The notes under the pieces are model-generated. The model saw only the letters and a program-made list of their open reading frames with translations. It ran no database searches and was not told the DNA's origin. From Parabacteroides chinchillae (GTDB lineage: Bacteria; Bacteroidota; Bacteroidia; Bacteroidales; Tannerellaceae): a DNA stretch of 64,000 nucleotides. The stretch spans positions 32,704 to 96,703 of the forward strand of contig NZ_FNVS01000016.1 of the NCBI RefSeq assembly GCF_900108035.1, read 5' to 3'. The position numbers were made by a program, and so were the translations under genes. This document shows positions 33,790 to 42,432 of this stretch, piece after piece. Positions within the stretch are counted from its first letter, which is position 1; every line of letters begins with the position of its first letter.

Positions 33790-34716
33790 TTAATTCCTGC
33801 TTGAACCAAATGTTATATTCAAATCCGGCAATGTTTGTCCGGCTGTTTCCATACAACGGACAACATCCTCTTTTGTTCCTTTAAACGGGCCACTGCCTTC
33901 TATCTTCAATGTGGACATTGCTGCGGCAAAGCAACCAGCTTTTTCTATGCTCTCTCCCTTTGCTCGTTGATAAAGATAACCGGTCATATAAGTATCTCCA
34001 CAACCGGTAGCATCTACTATATCTTTCGGTTTATAAGCGGGAATCTTGCAGAACGTCTTACCATCATAAATTACAGACCCCATACTACCCAAGGTAATCA
34101 ACACTTCCTTCACTCCCCAGGCATAAAGTTGCTTAGCAGCATTAGGTACATCCGTATAACCGGTCAAAACTTCCATCTCATGTTCATTCGCTTTCAGGAA
34201 GTGGATATATTTCAGTGCCTCCGTCTTTTCCGCCCAATCTACCGCATATACCTTTGTATCTCTTACTTCACGTAAATAGCCTTGCGAATCAGCAGAAATA
34301 AGTCCTTTCTGCGATAAATATTTAATTACGTCCAACGAAAAATCATCTGCCAATAAACTTCCCAGGTGGAATATACGAGCTTCTATGTTCTCCAGGTAAT
34401 CTATTGTAAAAGGATCCGCCTTGGCCAGAACCCGCTGCTTACGGTTATCCTGGTTTTCCCCATAAATATTCTCAAAATAAACAGAATGTTTACTTGGCAT
34501 TACAGCTACATCTATTCCTTCGGAACGAAGTTCATGAACTGTTTCCATCTCCGATTCAGCCAAAGCTGTTACCAACGTATAATCTATGTCGTCAAAATGC
34601 TTGATGGCATGTGAAAAATAAAAAGACGTACCTCCGGGCATATGTACCGTTTTCTTGGGAGTCACAATCTTATCAAGCGTGATATGTCCCACGCAACAAA
34701 GGTCATGTATATTCAT
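33790..34716 (-). CDS. PfkB-family carbohydrate or nucleoside kinase
   Basis: The 308-residue ribokinase-fold kinase begins with CCVGHITLDKIV and has the substrate-binding Gly pair in PGGTSFYFSHAI. The anion-hole/catalytic motif is VDATGCGDTYMTGYL near residue 245, with Asp as the general base. The acceptor is not defined by sequence, and the first motif and loop resemble ribokinase/adenosine-kinase-like members. It is convergent with the MFS transporter, with the palindromic terminator in between. The next gene, birA, lies about 100 bases upstream on the same strand. Confidence 0.88.
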   Translation of the reverse strand: MNIHDLCCVGHITLDKIVTPKKTVHMPGGTSFYFSHAIKHFDDIDYTLVTALAESEMETVHELRSEGIDVAVMPSKHSVYFENIYGENQDNRKQRVLAKADPFTIDYLENIEARIFHLGSLLADDFSLDVIKYLSQKGLISADSQGYLREVRDTKVYAVDWAEKTEALKYIHFLKANEHEMEVLTGYTDVPNAAKQLYAWGVKEVLITLGSMGSVIYDGKTFCKIPAYKPKDIVDATGCGDTYMTGYLYQRAKGESIEKAGCFAAAMSTLKIEGSGPFKGTKEDVVRCMETAGQTLPDLNITFGSSRN

Positions 34717-34812
34717 TAGTTTCTATTTTTGAAGCAGCAAAATTAGTGAAAATCAGTAATTCATTATATTAAACGGGACTATTATTCACGTTTTTGACCA
34801 ATATTATCAGCA

Positions 34813-35559
34813 TTATACATAAGAAACCTCTTTAAATGCATACCGCCTTAAATCGCCATTATGTAAACGAAGAATGAGATGACCGGTTAATTCAATATCA
34901 TAAACAGATGCTTCAAAAATACCATGTTCGTCAGCAAACGAAAAAAATCCATCTCCCCGGTATAGAGACTTACGATACAAGTTGCGAATCTCATCCTGCT
35001 TTTCCTGCAACAGCCAAAGATAATAGTTATAGAAAATATGCAAGAAACGGTTCAAAATGGCTTCTTTATCCGTTTCTTCACCTACAATTTGCCAAAGGGA
35101 AACCGGATTAGGGGCGTTACTACGAAACACTTTCTGATTAACATTAATGCCTATACCTATTACGGAACAATACATATTATGCCCTGATAAATCGTTTTCA
35201 ATCAGCATTCCACATATTTTCTTATCTTTCCAGTAAATGTCATTCGGCCATTTAACAGTGACGTCTCCGGTATAAGCCTCCAATGTTTCTTTAACGCTTA
35301 ATGCTGCTATTTGCGATATCAGAAACTGGCGGTTGGCAGGAATACAATCCGGATACAGAACAAGGCTGAACGTAAGATTTTTACCCGGTTCCGATTCCCA
35401 GACATTACCTATTTGCCCGCGGCCTGCCGTTTGATTTTCAGTTACAACAACACTGCCTTCCGGCAACGGCCCTCTGGCCAGCAGGTCACGAAGATAATGG
35501 TTCGTTGAAGAAGCTTCTTCCAAACGGATAATCTGGGGAATGGTCTTTGAATTATTCAT
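34813..35559 (-). CDS. birA: Biotin--[acetyl-CoA-carboxylase] ligase
   Basis: BirA activates biotin with ATP and attaches it to the biotin carrier domain of carboxylases. The 248-residue protein has the catalytic BPL core: EEASSTNHYLRDL, the adenylate-binding GRGQIGNVWES, the biotin-contacting VKWPNDIYWKDKKICGML and IGIGINVNQ. It lacks the N-terminal HTH of E. coli BirA, so it is a ligase without repressor function, the usual Bacteroidales form. ATG 35559 (MNNSKTIPQ) is preferred over the further upstream in-frame ATG because the core starts right after it. It overlaps the upstream yjbR-type gene by 8 bases. Confidence 0.93.
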   Translation of the reverse strand: MNNSKTIPQIIRLEEASSTNHYLRDLLARGPLPEGSVVVTENQTAGRGQIGNVWESEPGKNLTFSLVLYPDCIPANRQFLISQIAALSVKETLEAYTGDVTVKWPNDIYWKDKKICGMLIENDLSGHNMYCSVIGIGINVNQKVFRSNAPNPVSLWQIVGEETDKEAILNRFLHIFYNYYLWLLQEKQDEIRNLYRKSLYRGDGFFSFADEHGIFEASVYDIELTGHLILRLHNGDLRRYAFKEVSYV

Positions 35560-35905
35560 TATATAAATCACGTATTTTCTTCGGGAGTTTAGCAATAACC
35601 TCACGGTATGAATGACAAATCCAGTATTTTATATCTCCATCTCCCATATCACGTTCCAAATAAATAGTATTCCAGTATTTCTTGTTAAAATGCCATGCAG
35701 GTTCCACAGCTTTAAAACGTTCTCTGAGATCTTCTACATAATCGGTACTGCATTTAAGAGACAGGCATGGCTCTAGCGCATCCAAAGGAAGCAACAAAAA
35801 CATCTTATTTTCCACTTTAAATACCAAAGAAACGTCATCAAATGGCAAACATTCTGTTACGTTTCTCAGCGACAAACAATATTCCCGGACTTCTTCAATA
35901 TTCAT
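35552..35905 (-). CDS. MmcQ/YjbR family protein
   Basis: This 117-residue protein of the MmcQ/YjbR (DUF419) family has a CyaY-like or DNA-binding-like double-wing fold and an undefined role. The family signatures NIEEVREYCLSLRNVTECLPFD (read in two parts), AWHFNKKYWNTIYLE and SYREVIAKLPKKIR are visible. ATG 35905 (MNIEEVREY) is the likely start, since the preceding in-frame 21 residues are not family-like and would run into the yraN end. It overlaps birA by 8 bases, suggesting translational coupling in a yraN-mmcQ-birA operon. Confidence 0.88.
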   Translation of the reverse strand: MNIEEVREYCLSLRNVTECLPFDDVSLVFKVENKMFLLLPLDALEPCLSLKCSTDYVEDLRERFKAVEPAWHFNKKYWNTIYLERDMGDGDIKYWICHSYREVIAKLPKKIRDLYNE

Positions 35906-35924
35906 ATTCCCTGTTATTTCCAAA

Positions 35925-36290
35925 TTAACGACACGGTGCGTAAAAAGCATCTTCGATGTGTTCAACACGATAACCTCTCTCCGTCTTAACCAATGTAATT
36001 ATATCAAAACGGACAGGCAGGCCAATATTATAGTTACGGACATAAGCATCCGCAGCAGAAACGATTCGCCGTATTTTTTTATTATCTACGGACTCCTCCG
36101 GTGAAAGCAGAAAATTTCCTGAACGTGTTTTTACTTCAACAATCACCAACTCATTATCTTTAACTGCAATAATATCGAGTTCATAATGATGCCAGTGCCA
36201 ATTGGTTTCCAACACTGTATACTCGCGTTTTATCAGAAATTCGCGGGCAAAAACTTCACCATCTTTCCCTGTTTCGTTTCGTTCAGCCAT
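35925..36290 (-). CDS. YraN/UPF0102 family endonuclease-like protein
   Basis: The protein of about 121 residues has the small restriction-endonuclease fold of the UPF0102 group: ETGKDGEVFAREFLIKR, then LETNWHWHHYELDIIAVKDN with the acidic Asp, then LVIVEVKTRSGNFL giving the ExK motif. Members are nuclease-like and often sit near rnhB or DNA-repair genes. The biological role is unsettled. ATG 36290 (MAERNE) is preferred because a TATATTTG promoter box lies at 36305-36312 and covers the farther in-frame start. Confidence 0.88.
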   Translation of the reverse strand: MAERNETGKDGEVFAREFLIKREYTVLETNWHWHHYELDIIAVKDNELVIVEVKTRSGNFLLSPEESVDNKKIRRIVSAADAYVRNYNIGLPVRFDIITLVKTERGYRVEHIEDAFYAPCR

Positions 36291-36304
36291 TTGATTAATT
36301 TGCA

Positions 36305-36312
36305 CAAATATA
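36305..36312 (-). promoter_or_regulatory. -7 box (TATATTTG) for yraN operon
   Basis: CAAATATA reads TATATTTG on the minus strand. It ends 14 bases before the yraN ATG. Confidence 0.5.
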
Positions 36313-36344
36313 GCTATTTTCTTTTTTATTTAAGCTTTCACTTG

Positions 36345-36352
36345 TACATTTG
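36345..36352 (+). promoter_or_regulatory. -7 box (TACATTTG) for the small gene/tadA pair
   Basis: TACATTTG ends 7 bases before ATG 36360. The mRNA would have almost no leader, as at hflX. Confidence 0.45.
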
Positions 36353-36359
36353 CAAATGT

Positions 36360-36587
36360 ATGAAAAAGGTACGAAAATATTCTATTGCACAACCGAATCA
36401 CCCACGCATCCATAAGGTTACTTTTATGCTTAATGATGACGAGCATAAAACCATTTCCCGCTACCTTACAAAATACAGAATTGCCAATAAATCACGTTGG
36501 TACCGTGAAACTATAATGTCTCATATACTTAAAACCCTGGAAGAGGATTATCCTACGTTGTTTAACGAAAACGAAATGCGGAGATGA
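36360..36587 (+). CDS. Small basic protein coupled to tadA, ribbon-helix-helix-like
   Basis: The 75-residue protein begins MKKVRKYSIAQPNHPRIHKV. Its body (TFMLNDDEHKTISRYLTKY, then a basic helix with KSRWYRETIMSHILKTLEED) resembles ribbon-helix-helix DNA- or RNA-binding proteins. The frame extends upstream to 36186, but ATG 36360 fits the promoter box and gives a sensible protein. The TGA overlaps the ATG of tadA, so translation is coupled. The consistent link suggests a role with tRNA or nucleic acids, but no function can be assigned. Confidence 0.7.
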   Translation: MKKVRKYSIAQPNHPRIHKVTFMLNDDEHKTISRYLTKYRIANKSRWYRETIMSHILKTLEEDYPTLFNENEMRR

Positions 36588-37024
36588 AACCTTTCGACGA
36601 CGAATATTTCATGAAACAGGCATTAGCCGAAGCCCGTATAGCAGCGGAAGAAGGTGAAGTTCCGGTAGGAGCTGTTATTGTTTGTAATAATCAGATAATA
36701 GCCCGTGCACATAATCAGACAGAACGTTTGAATGATCCAACAGCACATGCTGAAATGCTTGCTATAACAGCGGCAGTAGGTGTACTTGGAGCCAAATATT
36801 TAACAGAATGCAGCTTATATGTTACTGTAGAGCCTTGTATTATGTGTGCCGGGGCAATCGGATGGTCGCAATTAAACAAAATAATATATGGAGCTTCTGA
36901 TGAAAAAAGAGGGTATAAAAAATATGCGCCCGATGCATTTCACCCAAAAGCTATCGTAAAGAGTGGAGTATTAGAAGTAGATTGCGCTGCAGAGATGAAA
37001 GCTTTTTTCAAACAACGACGTTAA
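36584..37024 (+). CDS. tadA: tRNA-specific adenosine deaminase (nucleoside deaminase)
   Basis: TadA converts A34 of tRNA-Arg(ACG) to inosine. The 146-residue protein has the cytidine deaminase fold with the zinc site HAE (in PTAHAEMLAI) and PCIMCAG, the N-terminal helix DDEYFMKQALAEARIAAEEG and the EVPVGAVIV strand. Length and motifs agree with the TadA group, although guanine deaminase-like relatives look similar. It starts at an ATG that overlaps the stop of the upstream small protein. Expression is therefore coupled to that gene. Confidence 0.9.
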   Translation: MKPFDDEYFMKQALAEARIAAEEGEVPVGAVIVCNNQIIARAHNQTERLNDPTAHAEMLAITAAVGVLGAKYLTECSLYVTVEPCIMCAGAIGWSQLNKIIYGASDEKRGYKKYAPDAFHPKAIVKSGVLEVDCAAEMKAFFKQRR

Positions 37025-37047
37025 GGAATATATCTAAGTAAAAATCA

Positions 37048-37308
37048 CTATTTAACTTCTTCATAATCGACATATTCTCCTTCATCTTTCGCAAAGATTT
37101 TCTTTCGCTGCTGACTTCTTTGGTTTTCATCCTGATACATATTATTGGAAGTATTGCTTGAATTGCCCCCACGATGGCGCTTTTCATTCGAATTGCTATT
37201 ACTGCCACTACCAAATAATATTCTTTTAAATGTTCTCAAAATAGAAAAGCCCATCAGAAATACCAACAGGATAAAAAAGAAAAATATGACAAATAAAAAT
37301 TTAAACAT
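37048..37308 (-). CDS. DUF4834 family small membrane protein
   Basis: The 86-residue protein has one N-terminal transmembrane helix (about residues 3-24, VIFFFFILLVFLMGFS), followed by a polar tail rich in Ser/Asn (GSGSNSNSNEK) and a charged acidic end (KDEGEYVDYEEVK). The acidic YVDYEE end and the layout match DUF4834, a small Bacteroidetes family of unknown function that is often found beside phosphatidylserine genes. It is the last gene on the minus strand after psd and pssA, 47 bases downstream of pssA. Confidence 0.75.
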   Translation of the reverse strand: MFKFLFVIFFFFILLVFLMGFSILRTFKRILFGSGSNSNSNEKRHRGGNSSNTSNNMYQDENQRSQQRKKIFAKDEGEYVDYEEVK

Positions 37309-37355
37309 AATGCGATCCTTAGTTAGTTTATTAACACAAAGATAAGAAATCTTGT

Positions 37356-38057
37356 TTATCTGTTTCTGTTAAAAATAGACAAGACTATATAGAGCAGAAT
37401 GGTTCCCGATATACCGAGAAATCCCCACAAAGCAACGAATAGAATAGCACAGACAACTAATATATAACGCAACTCATTCCCTTTCCAGGAAAGAGATTTT
37501 ATTTTCAATGAAAACATTGGTATCTCCGAAACCAGCAATAAAGAAGTTACAAAAGATAATATAATAGCTGCTAATGCAAAAATACATTCATTAACATGTA
37601 TGATGGGTAAAACAGAATAACCGGCAGAAGCCCAGAATAAAGCATGCGCCGGAACAGGCAAACCTATGAAAGAAGTAGTCTGTCGTTCATCTATATTAAA
37701 TTTAGCCAGCCTCAATCCCGAAAAAACCGGAATAACAAATGCCAGATAAGGAATATATTCATTCAAAGACCCCAAAGGCAATACAGGACTTACCTGACAA
37801 AGCAACCAAAATAATACCATTCCGGGGGCAACACCAAAGCTAACCATATCAGACAATGAATCCAGTTCTTTCCCTATTGCGGAATAAGCCTTCAGCATGC
37901 GTGCGGCAAAACCATCGCAAAAATCAAACACAGCAGCAATGATAATCCAGACAACAGCAAGCAGTAAATCACCGTTTAAAGCCATAACACTGGCTACACA
38001 ACCTGATATAAGACTAAAGCAGGTTATTGTATTAGGTATATATTTCTTGATACTCAT
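37356..38057 (-). CDS. pssA: CDP-diacylglycerol--serine O-phosphatidyltransferase
   Basis: PssA makes phosphatidylserine from CDP-diacylglycerol and serine in the inner membrane, the step before phosphatidylethanolamine. The 233-residue protein has several hydrophobic helices and the CDP-alcohol phosphotransferase signature DFCDGFAARMLKAYSAIGKE then LDSLSDMVSFG, fitting DGxxAR(x8)GxxxDxxxD. It follows psd by 11 bases on the same strand. Together psd and pssA provide the complete PE branch. Confidence 0.94.
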   Translation of the reverse strand: MSIKKYIPNTITCFSLISGCVASVMALNGDLLLAVVWIIIAAVFDFCDGFAARMLKAYSAIGKELDSLSDMVSFGVAPGMVLFWLLCQVSPVLPLGSLNEYIPYLAFVIPVFSGLRLAKFNIDERQTTSFIGLPVPAHALFWASAGYSVLPIIHVNECIFALAAIILSFVTSLLLVSEIPMFSLKIKSLSWKGNELRYILVVCAILFVALWGFLGISGTILLYIVLSIFNRNR

Positions 38058-38068
38058 TCTTTCCTTTA

Positions 38069-38740
38069 TTATCCGTTAGACTTACTTAAACGGGCTATAG
38101 GAGTTTGGTTTCCGGTAACTTTCTGATCCATTTCTACCAAAACTTCTGTTCCCACCGGTAAATAAACATCCACGCGGGAACCGAACTTAATAAATCCCAT
38201 TTGTTCGTCTACATGGCACTTTTCTCCGGGTTTTGCATAAGTAACTATACGCCGTGCCATTGCTCCGGCAATTTGCCTCGCCAGAATATCAATACCGTTT
38301 TTAGTAGTAATAACAACTGCCGAACGCTCATTCTCCGTACTGCTCTTAGGTAAGTAAGCCGCCATAAAACGTCCGTTCTGGTGAGACACATGCTTCACTG
38401 TTCCGTTTACAGGAAACCAGTTGGCATGAACATTGAAAATTGACATAAAAATAGAGATTTGCAAACGTTTTTCATGCAATATCTCATTTTCCATAACTTC
38501 TTCAATTGCAACAATCGTCCCATCGGCAGGGGCAATCACCAGCCCTTCCGAATCATAAGGAAAACGACGGAAAGGACTACGAAAGAAATTCAATACCAAT
38601 AAAAATAATATGGTAGAAATCAATGCAACAGAATAGAACAGCCCGCCCTTACCGATTGTGTGGTATAAGACGACATTCACAATAAATAATATTGTAAACA
38701 ACGTCAATAATAGTCCTGTTCCTTCTCTATGTACTTTCAT
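38069..38740 (-). CDS. psd: Phosphatidylserine decarboxylase
   Basis: Psd converts phosphatidylserine to phosphatidylethanolamine through a pyruvoyl prosthetic group. The 223-residue proenzyme has N-terminal hydrophobic segments, a central domain ([27 protein letters not shown], the conserved His) and a C-terminal cleavage site in [14 protein letters not shown]. The Ser after FG becomes the pyruvoyl group, and the shorter archaeal/Bacteroidetes-type proenzymes use GS rather than LGST. It is the first gene of psd-pssA-DUF4834 on the minus strand. Confidence 0.93.
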   Translation of the reverse strand: MKVHREGTGLLLTLFTILFIVNVVLYHTIGKGGLFYSVALISTILFLLVLNFFRSPFRRFPYDSEGLVIAPADGTIVAIEEVMENEILHEKRLQISIFMSIFNVHANWFPVNGTVKHVSHQNGRFMAAYLPKSSTENERSAVVITTKNGIDILARQIAGAMARRIVTYAKPGEKCHVDEQMGFIKFGSRVDVYLPVGTEVLVEMDQKVTGNQTPIARLSKSNG

Positions 38741-38810
38741 CCTTTATTCTACTGCGTTTGATAATAAGAATTTGCAAAAATATTCATTTTTACGGAATAT
38801 CAAAAATATA

Positions 38811-41800
38811 TCATAATTCATTAACCGCTTCCACCCTATTTAGTTCGACATACCATAAAAAGCCGCTTACCTTTTCATATCCCATCTGGCGAATCAGTTT
38901 CAAATAATTTTTAACCTGACTATAATGGCGTTTCTCTTGTTTTTCCCCGAATTTATAATCGACAACAACTGCTTCATTTCCATTTATCATCACGCGATCA
39001 GGACGTTTGGAAAGACCTTTTCCAAAAAGAATATCTACCTCATTCAAAACACGTGACGATCCATCATACCATGGTGCAACCTCAGGTTGATTCAACAAAT
39101 CAGATAGCCGGACACATAATTTCTCGGCTTCGTCCCTATTTACCACACCAGCCAAACGATAGTTCTCTACAGCAACAGGTATATCTTTTTCAGTACGGAT
39201 ACCACTTAACACTTCATGCATTAATGCTCCGTGCTTACGGCGTTCATTATCAAAAAAGAATCCTTTTCCATGTAAACGTAATTGCAAACGGTCATCCGAA
39301 GAAACCGAACGAATCCGGTCCATCGAAATTTCTTCAACGCCCATTTTTTTATTCTGTTCTTCAGACGGATGCCACCAGTTTCCCAATTCAAACACTCCAT
39401 CTGCAATATTGAAAGAATACGGCAAATTTATTAATGGCTCTCCTTCTTCCACATCATCTACCTGAGTATTCAATCCTGCCCAAAGTAAATCTCCTATAGA
39501 AGTAATCTTCTCTATATCTCCGCTCTTCTCATCCATTTTCTTAGGCCGGGGCGCAAAGACCAATAATTCTTCTTTAGCACGGGTAAAAGCAACATATAAT
39601 GTATTCAGATTATCAATAAAGGCATGCAACCGTTCCTTGAAATAGTCTTTTGCAAAGATTGTACTACCCAATGCCTGCCCATAGCGCACCGGAACCAAAT
39701 GCAAACGGTCAAAAGGTCTTTTATCCGGATGGCACCAAAGAATAACAGGTTTAGATGGCTTATGATCTATTTCCCAGTCTCCAAACGGTATAATTACAAC
39801 CTTAAAGCCCAGCCCCTTAGATTTATGTACGGTAAGTATACGAATAGCGTTCTGTTCATCCGGTGTAGCAATTGTTTTCTTATATCCCGTTTCATCCCAC
39901 CATTTCAAGAAACGATTTAAATCCGGACTCTCTTTTTGGCTATACTCCGAAACCATATCCAAGAATGCTTGCACAAAAACTTGTTCATTATCAGGAAATC
40001 GCTCAGCAAACAACCGGAACAAGCCTTCCGTTATCTCATATAAAGATTGACGTGAAAGCCCTAGCAACTCTTGTTTTATATCTGCAGGAATAGAAAAAGA
40101 CGATACAAGTTCTGCATCCTTTTGCCATCCACCAGACAAAACAATATAGGAAAATGTAGCAATCTGTTCATTTGTCAAATCTTCAGGATTTTTTAAATAA
40201 CGTAATGTTGCTACGAGAAAACGCACAACCGGCGAACTACTGACATACAACGCATCATCTGATATTATATCATAACGATACTGTTCTGAAGAATGCATTT
40301 CCTTATAAGACAACAACGTATCAGCCACCATAGCACCTTCCATATTGGTACGTACCAAGATTGCTATATCTTTCAACGTATATCCGTTATCCTGCAATTG
40401 TTCTAATACCCCCGGAAGTCTTTCTAGAGCTTCTTCTTTCCAATCCTTATCATCTTCACCGGTTAAAAACTCTATTTTCACATGTCCATCTTTTTTTTGA
40501 AAAGGAGCGGGAATCTGCTGATAGCTTTTCTTATAAGCAGACATGATCTTGGTAAAATAACCTATCCGTTCTTCAGTTTTCAAAGAAGACGCATCAAGAG
40601 CTTCGTTATAATAATGTTGAAGCAAGGCTGGAGTAACAGAAAACAAAGCATTATTTACTTCCACAATATGACGGCAACTACGCCAATTCTCCTTTAAAGT
40701 ATCTTCTTTGATTTCTTCATGAATAAAATCATTTTGTACCTGTTCATCCAACAATTTCCAGTCAGAATTACGAAAACGGTAGATGCTCTGCTTTACATCC
40801 CCCACAATCAGGTTTGCATACCTGTGTGCCATGCTTTCCTGAATAAGCGGACGGAAGTTATTCCACTGCATACCACTGGTATCCTGAAATTCATCTATCA
40901 TATAATGATCTACATGAGTTCCTGTTTTTTCATAAATAAACGGAGCATCACTACCATCTATGATTTTATTCAGCAATTCGGTCGTATCGGCAATCAACAT
41001 TACATTTTTATCTTCACGATATGCAGCAATCTGTCGTGATACATCTGTCAAAATTCCCAGTGTATAATAAAAACGGACCACTTCTTTAGCCGTATTATAA
41101 GCAGTCAGATCGGAAAAAAGAGATACCACTCCCTTTATGCATTCGTTCAGTCCTCCTTCAAATGCACATCCTATAACTAAACGGAGGGATTGTGAGGTTG
41201 TTTTTGTAAAACAACCGTCCAGATTATCTGCCAGCCCCATAAAAGTAGCAGAAGGTTCTTTCATCTCTCCGTTAGCCAGTTTTTCGAAGAAGAACAAAGG
41301 TGAACGGCTTCCTCCTTTGAAATCGGAAGGTTGGAGCCCATATTGCTTAAGCAATGCCATTCCCTTCTCTCCCAAACGCTTTGCTTCCCTTTCTACAGAG
41401 CGGATAATAGCATATAAGTCATTTTTATACTCTTCCAGTGCGTCTTTATCTTCAATATCCCGAGACACCTCATCACTAAAAGCCTTATAACTCTCTTTAA
41501 ATACCTCACGGCTCAAAGCCATAATATCCCGGCGCAGATTCCACTCTCCGCCATTTTCTATCTTCTCTTCCGCAAAACGGAGAAGCCACCCCAGTAATTC
41601 TTTACTTTCAGGCTTTTCCAGATCGGCCAGCAATTTATCTACCGACTCTGCCAAGACCAATTCCTGATCCATTTCTATTCCATAGCCACCCTGTAAACCG
41701 ATCTCACGGGTGAAGGCACGCATTGTCTGCTGAAAGAAACGGTCGATCGTGCTTATATTAAATGCCGAATAATCATGAAGAATAAGAATTAAAATTCGCC

Positions 41801-42059
41801 GGGCTTGTTGCCTGACCTGCTTTTCGGTAAGAGAGTTAGCAGACATTAACAGACTGACATAATCGGATTTATTACCGGATGCTAAATTATAGAGCTCCTC
41901 GACAATACGGTTTTTCATCTCATCGGTAGCCTTATTAGTAAAGGTTACCGCCAAAATACGCTTATATGCCCCCGGTTGCGTAAAAAGCAACAAAAGGTAT
42001 TCACCCGTAAGTTTATGTGTTTTTCCTGCACCGGCAGAAGCTTTGTAAACCGTTAACAT
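38811..42059 (-). CDS. AddA/RecB-like UvrD-family helicase-nuclease
   Basis: The 1082-residue protein has a full SF1 UvrD helicase: Walker A ASAGAGKTHKL at residues 7-17, TFTNKATDEMKNRI (motif Ia), MIDEFQDTSGMQWNNF (motif II), LIVGDVKQSIYRFR (motif III) and LTVHKSKGLGFKVVIIPF (motif V). The last 200 residues carry a PD-(D/E)XK nuclease domain with VVVDYKFGEKQEKRH. This matches AddA-type subunits of double-strand-break resection complexes. The AddB-like partner is not in the window. It is divergent from nothing and runs with SUI1 and uvrA on the minus strand. Confidence 0.92.
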   Translation of the reverse strand: MLTVYKASAGAGKTHKLTGEYLLLLFTQPGAYKRILAVTFTNKATDEMKNRIVEELYNLASGNKSDYVSLLMSANSLTEKQVRQQARRILILILHDYSAFNISTIDRFFQQTMRAFTREIGLQGGYGIEMDQELVLAESVDKLLADLEKPESKELLGWLLRFAEEKIENGGEWNLRRDIMALSREVFKESYKAFSDEVSRDIEDKDALEEYKNDLYAIIRSVEREAKRLGEKGMALLKQYGLQPSDFKGGSRSPLFFFEKLANGEMKEPSATFMGLADNLDGCFTKTTSQSLRLVIGCAFEGGLNECIKGVVSLFSDLTAYNTAKEVVRFYYTLGILTDVSRQIAAYREDKNVMLIADTTELLNKIIDGSDAPFIYEKTGTHVDHYMIDEFQDTSGMQWNNFRPLIQESMAHRYANLIVGDVKQSIYRFRNSDWKLLDEQVQNDFIHEEIKEDTLKENWRSCRHIVEVNNALFSVTPALLQHYYNEALDASSLKTEERIGYFTKIMSAYKKSYQQIPAPFQKKDGHVKIEFLTGEDDKDWKEEALERLPGVLEQLQDNGYTLKDIAILVRTNMEGAMVADTLLSYKEMHSSEQYRYDIISDDALYVSSSPVVRFLVATLRYLKNPEDLTNEQIATFSYIVLSGGWQKDAELVSSFSIPADIKQELLGLSRQSLYEITEGLFRLFAERFPDNEQVFVQAFLDMVSEYSQKESPDLNRFLKWWDETGYKKTIATPDEQNAIRILTVHKSKGLGFKVVIIPFGDWEIDHKPSKPVILWCHPDKRPFDRLHLVPVRYGQALGSTIFAKDYFKERLHAFIDNLNTLYVAFTRAKEELLVFAPRPKKMDEKSGDIEKITSIGDLLWAGLNTQVDDVEEGEPLINLPYSFNIADGVFELGNWWHPSEEQNKKMGVEEISMDRIRSVSSDDRLQLRLHGKGFFFDNERRKHGALMHEVLSGIRTEKDIPVAVENYRLAGVVNRDEAEKLCVRLSDLLNQPEVAPWYDGSSRVLNEVDILFGKGLSKRPDRVMINGNEAVVVDYKFGEKQEKRHYSQVKNYLKLIRQMGYEKVSGFLWYVELNRVEAVNEL

Positions 42060-42064
42060 ATTAT

Positions 42065-42409
42065 TTATATAATTCTACTCTTGATATATCCTTCTTTCCG
42101 CAGAATTTCAAGTACCTTATTACGTAAATCACCCTGTACAACAATCTCACCGTCTTTTGCGGTACCACCAACCCCACACTTCACTTTCAGGAGTTTTCCC
42201 AAAGAAGTAAGATCGTCTGGAGTTCCACGAAAACCGGTTATTAACGTAACTACCTTCCCTCCCCGATTACGTTTATCCAGGGAAATACGCAACTGTTGTT
42301 TTTCTTTCGGAAGCGTTTCTTCTTCCTCCCCATCTTCTGTATTATATTGAAAATCCGGATTGGTAGAATACATTACCCCTAAACGGCCTTTCCAGTCATT
42401 ACTCTTCAT
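42065..42409 (-). CDS. SUI1/eIF1-family translation factor (YciH-like)
   Basis: The 114-residue protein has the eIF1-like fold (SUI1): RISLDKRNRGGKVVTLITGF, then TSLGKLLKVKCGVGGTAKDG and EIVVQGDLRNKVLEILRKEG. In bacteria such YciH proteins can influence start-codon fidelity and initiation with leaderless mRNA. That is worth noting here because several genes in the window seem to have minimal leaders. It lies 5 bases upstream of the AddA-like gene (the two are likely cotranscribed) and 23 bases downstream of uvrA. Confidence 0.93.
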   Translation of the reverse strand: MKSNDWKGRLGVMYSTNPDFQYNTEDGEEEETLPKEKQQLRISLDKRNRGGKVVTLITGFRGTPDDLTSLGKLLKVKCGVGGTAKDGEIVVQGDLRNKVLEILRKEGYIKSRII

Positions 42410-42432
42410 ATCAACATTTTATCAGATTAAAA

